DNA of 64,000 nt, from NCBI RefSeq assembly GCF_001270495.1, contig NZ_LGUR01000117.1:248001-312000 (forward strand). The letters are read 5' to 3'. The stretch's first letter is position 1; every line of letters starts with the position of its first letter. A program made the position numbers and the translations under genes. This DNA comes from Streptomyces viridochromogenes. Its GTDB lineage: Bacteria; Actinomycetota; Actinomycetes; Streptomycetales; Streptomycetaceae. The notes beneath the pieces are model-generated. The model saw only the letters and a list, made by a program, of their open reading frames with translations. It was not told where the DNA came from and did not search any database. This document shows, one piece after another, positions 8,510-16,358 of the stretch.

Positions 8510-10384
8510 TCAGGGCGTGTAGACGGTCGGCCGTGGCGCAGTCGGCATCCCGTTGCCGATGAAGAAGCTCGGGTGCGGGGGCTGGTTGTAGGCGGTGTTC
8601 TGCCAGGCCAGGCCCGTGCGGTACATCGGGTCGTGCAGGAGGGTCGTGATCCTGGTGTTCGTCTCGTACGGCGTCGAGTAGATCCTGAGCGCCGTGTTGC
8701 CGCTGGTGCGCCAGATGACCTCCTCGCGCCAGTCGCCGAGGATGTCGCCGGACAGTACGGGCGTGGCCTTCGTGCCGTTGTTGGAGGAGACGCCGGAGCC
8801 GGTGAGCAGGCGGGTGTCGGACGACGTGCCGTACTTGTCGATGCGGGTGCCGTCGAGGAGTTCGCGGACCGTGTCGCCGTCCCACCAGGACAGGAAGTTG
8901 ACGGACGACGGCTCACGGCCCTTGGTGGCGCCGGCCTCGTCGCGGATGGAGGTGTCGGAGGCGGACCACACCTCGGCGCCGTCGTTGCCGGCCCAGATGT
9001 CCCCGGCGACGCCGCGGCCGTTGTCGCAACAGGCGGCGAGCTTCCAGTTGACCGTGCCGTTGGCCGGGTTGATGTACAGCTCGGCGGGCTGGCCGGTGGA
9101 CTCCGAGACCTTGAAGTACTCCAGGCCCGCCCGGGACGGGTCGAGGTCGCCGAGATGCTGGGCGTCACCGTGTCCGGTCTTCGTGGTCCACAGGCCGTGG
9201 CCGTTGTCGTCGACGGCCATCGAGCCGTACACGATCTCGTCCTTGCCGTCGCCGTCGACGTCTCCGACGGAGAGGCTGTGCGAGCCCTGGCCGTCGAAGC
9301 CCTTGCCGGTGTTGGTGGAGGAGTTGGTGTCGAAGGTCCAGCGGCGGGTGAAGCTGCCGTTCCGCCAGTCCCAGGCGGCGATCACCGAACGGGTGTAGTA
9401 GCCGCGGGCCATGATGAGGGAGGGGCGGGAGCCGTCCAGGTAGGCGGTACCGGCGAGGAACCGGTCGGCCCGGTTGCCGTAGGAGTCGCCCCAGGACGAG
9501 ACCGTGCCCCGGGCCGGTACGTAGCCCACCGTCCCCATCGCCTTGCCGGTCTGGCCGTTGAACATGGTCAGGTACTCGGGGCCGGACAGGATGTAGCCGG
9601 AGGAGTTCCGGTGGTCCGCCGACGAGCTGCCGATCACCGCGCCCGTGCCGTCCCGCGTGCCGTCGGCCGTCTTCATGGCGACCTCGGCCTTGCGGTCGCC
9701 GTCGTAGTCGTACACCTGGAACTGCGTGTAGTGCGCGCCGGAGCGGATGTTGCGGCCCAGGTCGATGCGCCACAGGCGGGTGCCGTCGAGCTTGATGCCG
9801 TCGACGATCGTGTTGCCGGTGTAGCCGGACTGGGAGTTGTCCTTGGCGTTGGTGGGCTGCCACTTGAGGACGATGTCGAGGGCGCCGTCGCCGTCGAGGT
9901 CGCCGACGGAGGCGTCGTTGGCCTCGTAGGTGTACGCCACTCCGTCGGGGGTCGTGCCGCCGGCGGGCGGGCTGATCGGGACGTCCTTGTACCCCGTGCG
10001 GAACTGGACGGCGTGCACGGAGTCGCCCTGCTCCACGCCGTTCACGATCGCGCGGATCGTGTAGTCGGCCTGTTCGGGGGCGCCGGAGTGGAAGTAGTTC
10101 GTGGAGCCGGTGACCGGCGTCGAGTTGACCTTCGTACCGGCCCGGTAGACGTTGAAGGAGACGTCGTTCGGGTCGGTGCCCAGCCAGCGCCAGCTGACCA
10201 GGTTGCCGCTCGACGTGTGGACGCTGACCACACCCCGGTCCAGCGCCTCGACCTGACGTGCGGTGGCGGCCTCCGCGGTGCCGGCGCCGTTCAGGGTGGT
10301 GAGCCCGGCGGCGACCAGGGCGGCGGTGGCGAGCGTCGCGGAGAGAGCGACGCGGCGTCTGCGGTGCTTGCGCGGGTGCTGCAC
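8510..10384 (-). CDS. Secreted rhamnogalacturonan lyase, polysaccharide lyase family 11
   Basis: 624 residues. It cleaves rhamnogalacturonan-I, the hairy part of pectin, by beta-elimination outside the cell. A basic N-terminus and hydrophobic helix form a signal peptide to about residue 40. The mature part is typical PL11: VEALDRGVVSV, the fibronectin-like N-terminal piece, then beta-propeller blades with Ca-binding repeats such as VGDLDGDGALDIVLKW, VYDYDGDRKAEVAMKT and VGDVDGDGKDEIVYG. GTG at 10384 is preceded by GAGGAGG at a good distance. It lies 40 bases after the WYL regulator gene on the same strand. Length agrees with family members lacking an extra CBM. Confidence 0.93.
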   Translation of the reverse strand: MQHPRKHRRRRVALSATLATAALVAAGLTTLNGAGTAEAATARQVEALDRGVVSVHTSSGNLVSWRWLGTDPNDVSFNVYRAGTKVNSTPVTGSTNYFHSGAPEQADYTIRAIVNGVEQGDSVHAVQFRTGYKDVPISPPAGGTTPDGVAYTYEANDASVGDLDGDGALDIVLKWQPTNAKDNSQSGYTGNTIVDGIKLDGTRLWRIDLGRNIRSGAHYTQFQVYDYDGDRKAEVAMKTADGTRDGTGAVIGSSSADHRNSSGYILSGPEYLTMFNGQTGKAMGTVGYVPARGTVSSWGDSYGNRADRFLAGTAYLDGSRPSLIMARGYYTRSVIAAWDWRNGSFTRRWTFDTNSSTNTGKGFDGQGSHSLSVGDVDGDGKDEIVYGSMAVDDNGHGLWTTKTGHGDAQHLGDLDPSRAGLEYFKVSESTGQPAELYINPANGTVNWKLAACCDNGRGVAGDIWAGNDGAEVWSASDTSIRDEAGATKGREPSSVNFLSWWDGDTVRELLDGTRIDKYGTSSDTRLLTGSGVSSNNGTKATPVLSGDILGDWREEVIWRTSGNTALRIYSTPYETNTRITTLLHDPMYRTGLAWQNTAYNQPPHPSFFIGNGMPTAPRPTVYTP

Positions 10385-10424
10385 GTGACGTACCTCCTCG
10401 GGAGGACGGACGGATTCCGTTCCC

Positions 10425-11381
10425 TCAGTCGCCGCCGTGCGTGCGGAAGTTGCCGTATCTCTCGGCCAGTTCGGCCACCGTCAGGGCGATTTTCTCGCGG
10501 AGTTCGGGCGGTTCGAGCACCTCGACGCCGGTGCCGAGGCGCAGGAACTCGGCGTGAGCGTGGTCGACGGACTCGATGGGGACGGTGGCCCTGGTCCAGC
10601 CGTCCGCCTCCGTACGGTGGTTGGTCGCGCGGTCGACGCTCTCTCCGGGCGCCAGTCGCACCACCGCCTCCCGGCGGTACAGCCGGTCGTGGAAGTCGCG
10701 CTGGTACGCCCTCCAGTACGCGGCCAGATCGAAGTCGCGGGGGCGAGTGAACTCCTCGTCGGCGGGGGCGAGTTGGAGGATCTGGTCGACGCGGTAGGTG
10801 CGGGGGCCGGGGCCAGAGACGACGTACCAGCGGCCCGCCTTGAGGACGAGGCCGTACGGCTCCAGCCGGCGTTCCACGTCGGTGGGCTCCCGCCAGCGGC
10901 GGTACAGGACGCGCAGGACGCGGCTGTGCCAGACCGCGTCGGCCACCGCCGGGAGGTGCGGCGTCTCGTCGGCGCCGGCGTACCAGCCGGGTGCGTCGAG
11001 GTGGAAGCGGCCGCTGATCCGGTCGGCGTGGCCACGCAACTCCGGTGGCAGGGCAGCGCGCACCTTGAGCTCGGCCGCGGCCAGGACCGAGCCGAGGCCG
11101 AGCTGGGCGGCGGGGCCGGGGGCGCCGGCGAGGAAGAGGGCCTCGGCCTCGTCGGCGGTGAGTCCGGTGAGGCGGGTGCGGTAGCCGTCGAGAAGGCGGT
11201 AGCCACCGGCGTGGCCCGCATCGCCGTAGAGCGGGACGCCTGCCGCGCTCAGCGCCTCGACGTCGCGGTACACCGTGCGGACCGACACCTCCAGTTCGTC
11301 GGCGAGCTGCGCGGCGGTCATCCGGCCGCGGGTCTGGAGCAGCAGGAGGATGGAGACGAGTCGGCTGGCTTTCACTGACAC
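10425..11381 (-). CDS. WYL-domain transcriptional regulator (YafY/DeoR-like HTH)
   Basis: 318 residues. An N-terminal winged HTH (RLVSILLLLQTRGRMTAAQLA, VSVRTVYRDVEALSAAGVPL) is followed by a WYL domain, here GRWYVVSGPGPRTYRVDQI, and a C-terminal WCX part. Such proteins bind DNA and probably sense a small ligand or nucleic acid through the WYL fold. It is divergent, with only a 33-base gap, from the pair at 11415-12385, so those genes are its most likely targets. It may also be cotranscribed with the PL11 gene that follows 40 bases downstream. Confidence 0.9.
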   Translation of the reverse strand: MSVKASRLVSILLLLQTRGRMTAAQLADELEVSVRTVYRDVEALSAAGVPLYGDAGHAGGYRLLDGYRTRLTGLTADEAEALFLAGAPGPAAQLGLGSVLAAAELKVRAALPPELRGHADRISGRFHLDAPGWYAGADETPHLPAVADAVWHSRVLRVLYRRWREPTDVERRLEPYGLVLKAGRWYVVSGPGPRTYRVDQILQLAPADEEFTRPRDFDLAAYWRAYQRDFHDRLYRREAVVRLAPGESVDRATNHRTEADGWTRATVPIESVDHAHAEFLRLGTGVEVLEPPELREKIALTVAELAERYGNFRTHGGD

Positions 11382-11414
11382 AGGATGGCAGTGAAGCGGT
11401 CATAGCGTCGCGTC

Positions 11415-11912
11415 ATGGCCCTCAAGGAGAAACCGGCCTTCGCCGAGAAACTGCTGACCGTACCGCCGCCGATCGAGGTGGCCGGGCGGCACGTCAAGCG
11501 CTACCACGTCACCACGGACCCGGCGGGCATCGCGCCCGAGGTGGCGAAGGCGGCGTACGAGATCCTGCCGGAACTGCTGCCGGAGCCGGACGGCACGCCC
11601 CCGGCGACGTTCGTCGTGCTGCACCGGGGCGGGGACGACGGCGCCTATCTGAACGCCTACAGCTGGGTGTGGGACAACGTCCTGCACTTCAAGGGCGCTT
11701 CGGCGGGCCAGCCGATGCTGGGCTGCCCGGACCGCGACCCGACGAACTTCATCGTCCCCGGGCTGCCGTGGATCGGCTGCGTCTGGGAGCTTCCGCCGAT
11801 CCTGCACGAACGGGACGCCTGGGTGCGGCACGTCATCGCGCCCGAAGTCCCGGACCTGTCGGCCTACTTGGCCGATGCCCTGCCCGAAGGAACCACTGGA
11901 GACCGCGTATGA
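11415..11912 (+). CDS. Conserved hypothetical protein, divergent from WYL regulator
   Basis: 165 residues, not recognised. It begins MALKEKPAFAEKLLTVPPP and is a mixed alpha/beta soluble protein without signal or membrane segments. Trp-rich patches (YSWVWDNVLHF, GLPWIGCVWELPP) suggest a ligand pocket. No clear ribosome binding site precedes the ATG, so it may be leaderless. Its TGA overlaps the next ATG by four bases (ATGA), showing translational coupling with the 11909 gene. The very short gap to the divergent WYL regulator argues for control by it. Confidence 0.7.
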   Translation: MALKEKPAFAEKLLTVPPPIEVAGRHVKRYHVTTDPAGIAPEVAKAAYEILPELLPEPDGTPPATFVVLHRGGDDGAYLNAYSWVWDNVLHFKGASAGQPMLGCPDRDPTNFIVPGLPWIGCVWELPPILHERDAWVRHVIAPEVPDLSAYLADALPEGTTGDRV

Positions 11913-12385
11913 GCAGCCCGCACGACTTCGACTTCTTCCACGGCGCGTGGGAGGTCCGCAACCGCCGCCGCACCGACTTCCTCGACCCGGGCAGCGACTG
12001 GGAGGAGTTCTTGGCCACCAGCCGCTGCCGGCCGCTGTTCGACGGGGCCGCGAACCTCGACGAGATCGACATGCCGCACCTGTCGGCGAAGGGGGCGACG
12101 CTGCGGCTGTTCGACCCGGAGACCGAGCGGTGGTCGCTGAACTGGGCCTCCAGCGTCAGCGGGACGCTGTTTCCGCCGGTCTTCGGCCGGTTCGAGGGCG
12201 AGCGCGGGGAGTTCTACGGAGACGACACCCACGACGGGAAGGACATACGCGTGCGGTTCGTCTGGTCGGGCGTCTCCGCGGCGTCGGCCCGCTGGGAGCA
12301 GGCGTTCTCCCTCGACGACGGACAGACCTGGCTGACGAACTGGGTCATGGAGTTCACCCGGGCTTCAGAAACGCCCGCAGGCTGA
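11909..12385 (+). CDS. DUF1579-like hypothetical protein
   Basis: 158 residues starting MSSPHDFDFFHGAWEVRNRR. The opening DFDFFHGAWEV followed by beta strands (ATLRLFDPETERWSLNWAS, RVRFVWSGVSAASARWEQAFS, TWLTNWVMEF) resembles small lipocalin/calycin-like DUF1579 proteins. No catalytic role is evident. The ATG overlaps the stop of the 11415 gene, so the two are coupled. Its 3' end overlaps the converging methyltransferase gene by 32 bases. Confidence 0.7.
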   Translation: MSSPHDFDFFHGAWEVRNRRRTDFLDPGSDWEEFLATSRCRPLFDGAANLDEIDMPHLSAKGATLRLFDPETERWSLNWASSVSGTLFPPVFGRFEGERGEFYGDDTHDGKDIRVRFVWSGVSAASARWEQAFSLDDGQTWLTNWVMEFTRASETPAG

Positions 12386-13097
12386 ACACCGGGTCCGGAC
12401 GGGGCCGGTCCTGGTCCGGCAGCTCCGCCAGGCGGGCGGCGAAGCCGTCGGCGAGCGCGCCGCCCGGCGGCACGGCGACGAACCAACCCCGGCGCAGGTC
12501 GGCGACCGTTCGGCGGGGGCTGCGGCCCTGGCCGTGCCCCGCGAAACGGGCCTGCCCGGCCGGGACCAGCCCGTGGGCGAGGGCGTACGACTCCACGAGC
12601 GCCGCCTCGTCCCGGGCCGGGCGGCGCGGACGGGACGCCATGACGGCATCGATGTCACTGCCCACGTTGTGGGCGGCGGCCTTGTCGACCGTGGTGACGT
12701 ACACCCCGCCGGGCCGCAGGACCCGGGCGCACTCGCCGACGGTGGTGCGCACGTCCTCGGCGGTCCGGGCCAGGTGCAGCAGCCACACGCTGCTGACGGC
12801 GTCGAAGCGGCCGTCCCCGAACGGCAGCCGGCGGCTGTCGGCGAGCACGACGGAGCCGGGCAGCCGGGCCGCGGCCTGCCGGGCCATGGCGGGTGCGCGA
12901 TCGACGCCGACCACGCTCAGGCCGTCGCGTGCGGCGGCGAACCGCCGTGTGACGATGCCGGTGCCGCAGGCGACGTCGAGCAGGCGCCGGGTTCCGGCCG
13001 GCAGGAGTCCCAGCACCGCCTCCGCCGCGGCCGACGCCCGGGGCTCGCCGCCGCGTGAGGCGTCGTATCGCTCCGCTTCCTTGTCGTAGTCCAGCAC
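12354..13097 (-). CDS. Class I SAM-dependent methyltransferase
   Basis: 247 residues from the GTG at 13097 (VLDYDKEAERYDASRGG), the usual start form of this family. Motif I is LLDVACGTGIVTRRFA, followed by VVGVDRAPAM (motif II), the acidic loop DSRRLPFGDGRFDAV and VLRPGGVYVTTVDKA. This is the UbiE/Methyltransf_11 layout of small-molecule methyltransferases. The substrate is not predictable. It starts 5 bases after the carbinolamine dehydratase stop on the same strand, so they probably form an operon. The reading frame is open further upstream but would cover the dehydratase gene. Confidence 0.85.
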   Translation of the reverse strand: MLDYDKEAERYDASRGGEPRASAAAEAVLGLLPAGTRRLLDVACGTGIVTRRFAAARDGLSVVGVDRAPAMARQAAARLPGSVVLADSRRLPFGDGRFDAVSSVWLLHLARTAEDVRTTVGECARVLRPGGVYVTTVDKAAAHNVGSDIDAVMASRPRRPARDEAALVESYALAHGLVPAGQARFAGHGQGRSPRRTVADLRRGWFVAVPPGGALADGFAARLAELPDQDRPRPDPVFSLRAFLKPG

Positions 13098-13102
13098 ACC
13101 CT

Positions 13103-13405
13103 TCAGTTTGCCCCGTGGCCGGGGGCGAGTCCCTCGATCCTGCGGGCGAGTGCGAAGTCCCGCTCGGTCACGGCGCTCACCGTGTGGGTGTTCACCGTGA
13201 GGGACACCGTGTTGTAGCCCAGGGTCAGGTCGGAGTGGTGATCGAGCTCCTCCTGGACCTGGGCGATGTGCACGACCATCGCCGTGGCCGCGAAGTGCGA
13301 GGGGAGCCGGTAGGAGCGGGCGAGGCGGTCGCCGTCCAGCGACCAGCCCGGCAGCTCCGCGAGCCGGTCCTCGATCTCCTTCTGCGACAGCGGTTCGAGG
13401 GGCAT
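13103..13405 (-). CDS. 4a-hydroxytetrahydrobiopterin dehydratase (pterin-4-alpha-carbinolamine dehydratase)
   Basis: 100 residues, full family length. It dehydrates the 4a-hydroxypterin made by aromatic amino acid hydroxylases so that the pterin can be re-reduced. The core AATAMVVHIAQVQEELDHHSDLT with the paired His residues, and YNTVSLTVNTHTVSAVTERD, are diagnostic. An aromatic amino acid hydroxylase lies 1.7 kb away on the same strand (15097-15927), so the two probably work as enzyme and cofactor-recycling partner, although they are not in one operon. It is followed directly by the methyltransferase gene. Confidence 0.92.
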   Translation of the reverse strand: MPLEPLSQKEIEDRLAELPGWSLDGDRLARSYRLPSHFAATAMVVHIAQVQEELDHHSDLTLGYNTVSLTVNTHTVSAVTERDFALARRIEGLAPGHGAN

Positions 13406-13636
13406 GGCCTCGCTCCTTCCTCAACGGGCTCAACGGGATCAACAGGAGGGTTCGTCTTCAGACTGCCACAGCCGGGGCGCGACAGCCCTGGTCAGGCGGG
13501 TGCCCGGCGGGTCGACGGCGACACCTTCGGCGGCCGGATCATCGGCGGCGGCCCGCACGGGGGGCCTGACCCACGATCGCGGTCGGCGCGCCGGTCGCGT
13601 AAGACAGCCACGCACTCCTCGACTACGGTCGTACTC

Positions 13637-14500
13637 ATGACCATCGTCCCGTCCGGAGACGCCACGCCCGCCACCGGCCCCGCCGACCAGGGAGTGGGCC
13701 CTCTGCTGCGGGCCTGGCGGGAGCAACGGCGGGTCAGTCAGCTGGAGTTGGCGTTGCGGGCCGACTCCTCGGCGCGGCACATCAGCTTCATCGAGACGGG
13801 TCGTTCCCGGCCCAGCGAGGAGATGGTGCTGCGGCTGGCCGAGCACCTCGACGTGCCGGTGCGGGAGCGCAACGCCCTGCTGCTGGCCGCCGGGTACGCC
13901 CCGCACTACCCGGAGACCCCGCTGGACGACCCGGCGCTGGACGCGCTCCGCGCGGGCATGGAGCGGCTGATCCAGGGCTACGAGCCCTACCCGGCCGTCG
14001 TGGTGGACGCGATGTACAACGTCCACGCGGCCAACCGGGGCATCCTGATGCTGCTCGACGGCATCCCGGATCACCTCCTCACACCCCCGCTGAACGCCAT
14101 GCGTCTGACCCTGCACCCGGAGGGCCTCGCGCCGCGCATCCGCAACCTGCGTGAGTGGCGCGGTCATCTGCTCGCCCAGATCGAGCGGCAGATCGCCCTG
14201 CACCGCTCCGAGCCGCTGCGGAAGCTGTACGAGGAGGTGGCGGCGTACCCGGTGCCGGAGGAGGAGGTGCCGGAAGGGACGGTGGCGGAAGGGACACCCG
14301 GGAGCCCCGAACCGGCGGAGCCGGTCCCGTACTTCGCGCTGCCGTTGCAGGTCGAGGTCGAGGGCCGCGTCCTGTCCTTCATCTCCTCCATCTCCACGTT
14401 CAACACCCCCATGGACGTGACCGTCGCCGAGCTGGCCATCGAGACCTTCCTCCCGGCCGACCCGGCGACGATCAAGTACCTTCAGTCGCTGCTCCCCTGA
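13637..14500 (+). CDS. XRE-family HTH regulator with MmyB-like ligand-binding domain
   Basis: 287 residues from the ATG at 13637. An N-terminal HTH_31/XRE domain (LLRAWREQRRVSQLELALRA, SARHISFIETGRSRPSEEMV) is followed by the MmyB-like PAS-type sensor (YEPYPAVVVDAMYNVHAANR, PLNAMRLTLHPEGLAPRI). A Glu/Pro-rich insertion with imperfect repeats (EEEVPEGTVAEGTPGS) lies at about 205-230. Such regulators often act on neighbouring oxidoreductase or membrane genes; here the candidate is the converging membrane protein gene, which overlaps its 3' end by 19 bases. Confidence 0.9.
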   Translation: MTIVPSGDATPATGPADQGVGPLLRAWREQRRVSQLELALRADSSARHISFIETGRSRPSEEMVLRLAEHLDVPVRERNALLLAAGYAPHYPETPLDDPALDALRAGMERLIQGYEPYPAVVVDAMYNVHAANRGILMLLDGIPDHLLTPPLNAMRLTLHPEGLAPRIRNLREWRGHLLAQIERQIALHRSEPLRKLYEEVAAYPVPEEEVPEGTVAEGTPGSPEPAEPVPYFALPLQVEVEGRVLSFISSISTFNTPMDVTVAELAIETFLPADPATIKYLQSLLP

Positions 14501-14907
14501 CGGCCCTTCAGGGCCAGGTGCTGGAGCGCGGCGAACGCGGCGACGGTGAGCGCCTGGAGCACGGTCCACACCGCGCCCGCTCCGGTCGGCGCCAGCCACA
14601 TCGCGAGAGCGACGCAACTCAACACGCTCCAGGCGAGGTTGGCCTCGATCACGGCACGCACCGGGAACGCTCCGGGACGCGCACGGGAGGCGAGGAGCCC
14701 GACGGCGGCGGCGTACACGGCGAGGAACGCGCCGAGCGCCAGCAGCAGTCCTCTGTCGACCCCGAGCAGCCGCCCAAGCGGCCCGGACGCGGCGAGGTAG
14801 GCGAGCCCGTTCGCGCCGGTCACCACGGCGTCCAGAGCCAGGAGACGGCGCAGCACGGCGTGCGGGTCGGAGGTCCGGGTGAGCGCGGCAAGCGAGGTGG
14901 CGGACAT
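14482..14907 (-). CDS. Small four-helix membrane protein
   Basis: 141 residues. Hydrophobic stretches suggest four membrane helices: around LLALDAVVTGANGLAYLAA, LLLALGAFLAVYAAAVGLL, ANLAWSVLSCVALAMWLA and VWTVLQALTVAAFAALQHL. No enzymatic motif is visible. Similar small Streptomyces membrane proteins are annotated only as hypothetical. It converges with the XRE regulator gene and overlaps it by 19 bases. Confidence 0.8.
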   Translation of the reverse strand: MSATSLAALTRTSDPHAVLRRLLALDAVVTGANGLAYLAASGPLGRLLGVDRGLLLALGAFLAVYAAAVGLLASRARPGAFPVRAVIEANLAWSVLSCVALAMWLAPTGAGAVWTVLQALTVAAFAALQHLALKGRQGSSD

Positions 14908-15096
14908 GACGAATCACCCTCCGTCGAGGTCGAGTTGCGGTGCTGCGGGACCCGGATCCCGGCCCGGAGTGCGCCGGCCCGGAACCCGGTGACTCAACGA
15001 TCTCCCGCACGGGCGGGACGGTCGATTACCCGACAGGTAATGGGGGCCGGCACTCGACTCCACTCGACGACACTCGACGCGGCTGAGGACAACCGG

Positions 15097-15927
15097 TTAC
15101 GAAGGCGTCCGCGTCCCGCCGAGCAGGGCCGCGATGCTGTCGTCGTCACACGTGTCCCAGAAGGAGCCGACGATGTCCTCGACCTCGTCCATCGAGTCCG
15201 CTTCGAACAGGACCGGCTGGTAGGTGGAGATGTCGTACTCGACGTCGACGAGGCTCTTGATGTCCAGCGGCCGGAAGTCGGCGCTGCGGAAGTGGTCGAG
15301 TTCCCCGTAGGAGGAGACCAGCGTCGCCCCGTACGCCTTCCGTTCGCCGCGCTCGCGGACGACACCGCATTCGAGAGTGAACCAGAACACCTTGCCGATG
15401 AACTGAAGGGCCTCGGCGCTCTGCACGCGGGCCGCGGCGTTGCCCGCGAGCCGGTACAGACGGGCGAAGCGGTCGCTGGCCAGGACGTTGCCGTGCCCGA
15501 CGAGGTCGTGCAGGAGGTCGGGATCCTCGGTGTAGAAGGGGGAACGAGGATGCCGGAGGTACTGGGTGGAGTGGAAGACGGAGTTCGCCAGACCCCCGCA
15601 GAACTCCCGCAACGGAACGAGCGCGGGCGCTGACTGAAAGCGAAACCCCGATATCGATCCCAAGCGGCTGCTCACGTCGCGGAGTTGAGGCACGTGGTCC
15701 AGCGGGACGGCCAGTTGTTCTGCCGATTCGAGGTACTCAGTGGACGCATCCGTGCGGTGCCGGGCGATGAGGTCGACGCAGACCGTCCGCCACACCTCGT
15801 GCTCCCAGTCGGTGTACTCGACCACCGGAATGGGATCCTCCGGCGTCAGGTCGGCCGACAGTGCCGCGATCTCGCCGCGGCGTATTTCATAGGCGGCATC
15901 GGTCATTTGGGCATGCTGCCCCTGCAT
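15097..15927 (-). CDS. Pterin-dependent aromatic amino acid hydroxylase (phenylalanine hydroxylase type)
   Basis: 276 residues, bacterial single-domain length. It uses tetrahydropterin, O2 and non-haem iron to hydroxylate an aromatic amino acid, most likely phenylalanine. Iron ligands are visible: H140 and H145 in LLHDLVGHGN and E186 in FWFTLECGVV. GGLANSVFHSTQYLRH and IDIKSL-like DIKSLVDVEYDI match the family. GGAG lies 9 bases before the ATG. Actinobacterial members include 3-hydroxylases making meta-tyrosine in peptide antibiotic pathways; para versus meta chemistry cannot be read here. The adjoining small ORF and adenylation domain on the same strand favour a specialised-metabolism role. 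Confidence 0.9.
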   Translation of the reverse strand: MQGQHAQMTDAAYEIRRGEIAALSADLTPEDPIPVVEYTDWEHEVWRTVCVDLIARHRTDASTEYLESAEQLAVPLDHVPQLRDVSSRLGSISGFRFQSAPALVPLREFCGGLANSVFHSTQYLRHPRSPFYTEDPDLLHDLVGHGNVLASDRFARLYRLAGNAAARVQSAEALQFIGKVFWFTLECGVVRERGERKAYGATLVSSYGELDHFRSADFRPLDIKSLVDVEYDISTYQPVLFEADSMDEVEDIVGSFWDTCDDDSIAALLGGTRTPS

Positions 15928-15985
15928 GAGGGATCACTCCAATTCAAGACGATCGTGTGAGAGCGGGCACCGGCCCGGCCGCCGG

Positions 15986-16165
15986 TCAGGCGGAAGGAAT
16001 ACCGAGGACGCTGTGCTCGGCTACTTGAGAAGGCATGTCGACGACCCCTGACAGCGCTCGCATCATGCGCCTCATCGAGGAACGGAGTTCTCTCGCGGGT
16101 TCATCGAGCAGGACCGCGCTGACCAACTCCAGAGGAGGGTACGGTCGTGACATCGGGCATTCCAT
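15986..16165 (-). CDS. Candidate small ORF (55 or 59 residues) between adenylation domain and hydroxylase genes
   Basis: Not recognised. From the ATG at 16153 it reads MSRPYPPLELVSAVLLDEPA and continues RELRSSMRRMMRALSGVV, ending in HSVLGIPSA. An earlier in-frame ATG at 16165 (MECPMSRP) has GGCGGA 5 bases upstream and is given here. The Arg/Met-rich middle could form an amphipathic helix. It lies on the same strand as its neighbours, 193 bases after the adenylation gene and 58 bases before the hydroxylase gene, so it could be an operon member. It has no carrier-protein serine motif and is not MbtH-like. It may be a real small protein, a peptide substrate, or a gene fragment. Confidence 0.45.
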   Translation of the reverse strand: MECPMSRPYPPLELVSAVLLDEPARELRSSMRRMMRALSGVVDMPSQVAEHSVLGIPSA

Positions 16166-16358
16166 TTGGTTCCGCCACTGTGCTGCGAACCGCCTGCCTG
16201 AGCACTATGGGATGCAAGTCGCAGGCCGGAATCTGCTGAGTGGCATATCCGTTGGAAGCCATGCGGTCGTCCTAGGAGTTCGACTGGGCAACTCAATCAA
16301 ATTTAGAACCGGGGACCAGTCGATCCGACCTCTCAGCGCTCCCCGGTCGACGTTTCTC

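Noticed and set aside
15986..16165. Small ORF as a carrier protein or MbtH partner of the adenylation enzyme
   Set aside because: It has no GGxS phosphopantetheine site and none of the MbtH tryptophan motif.
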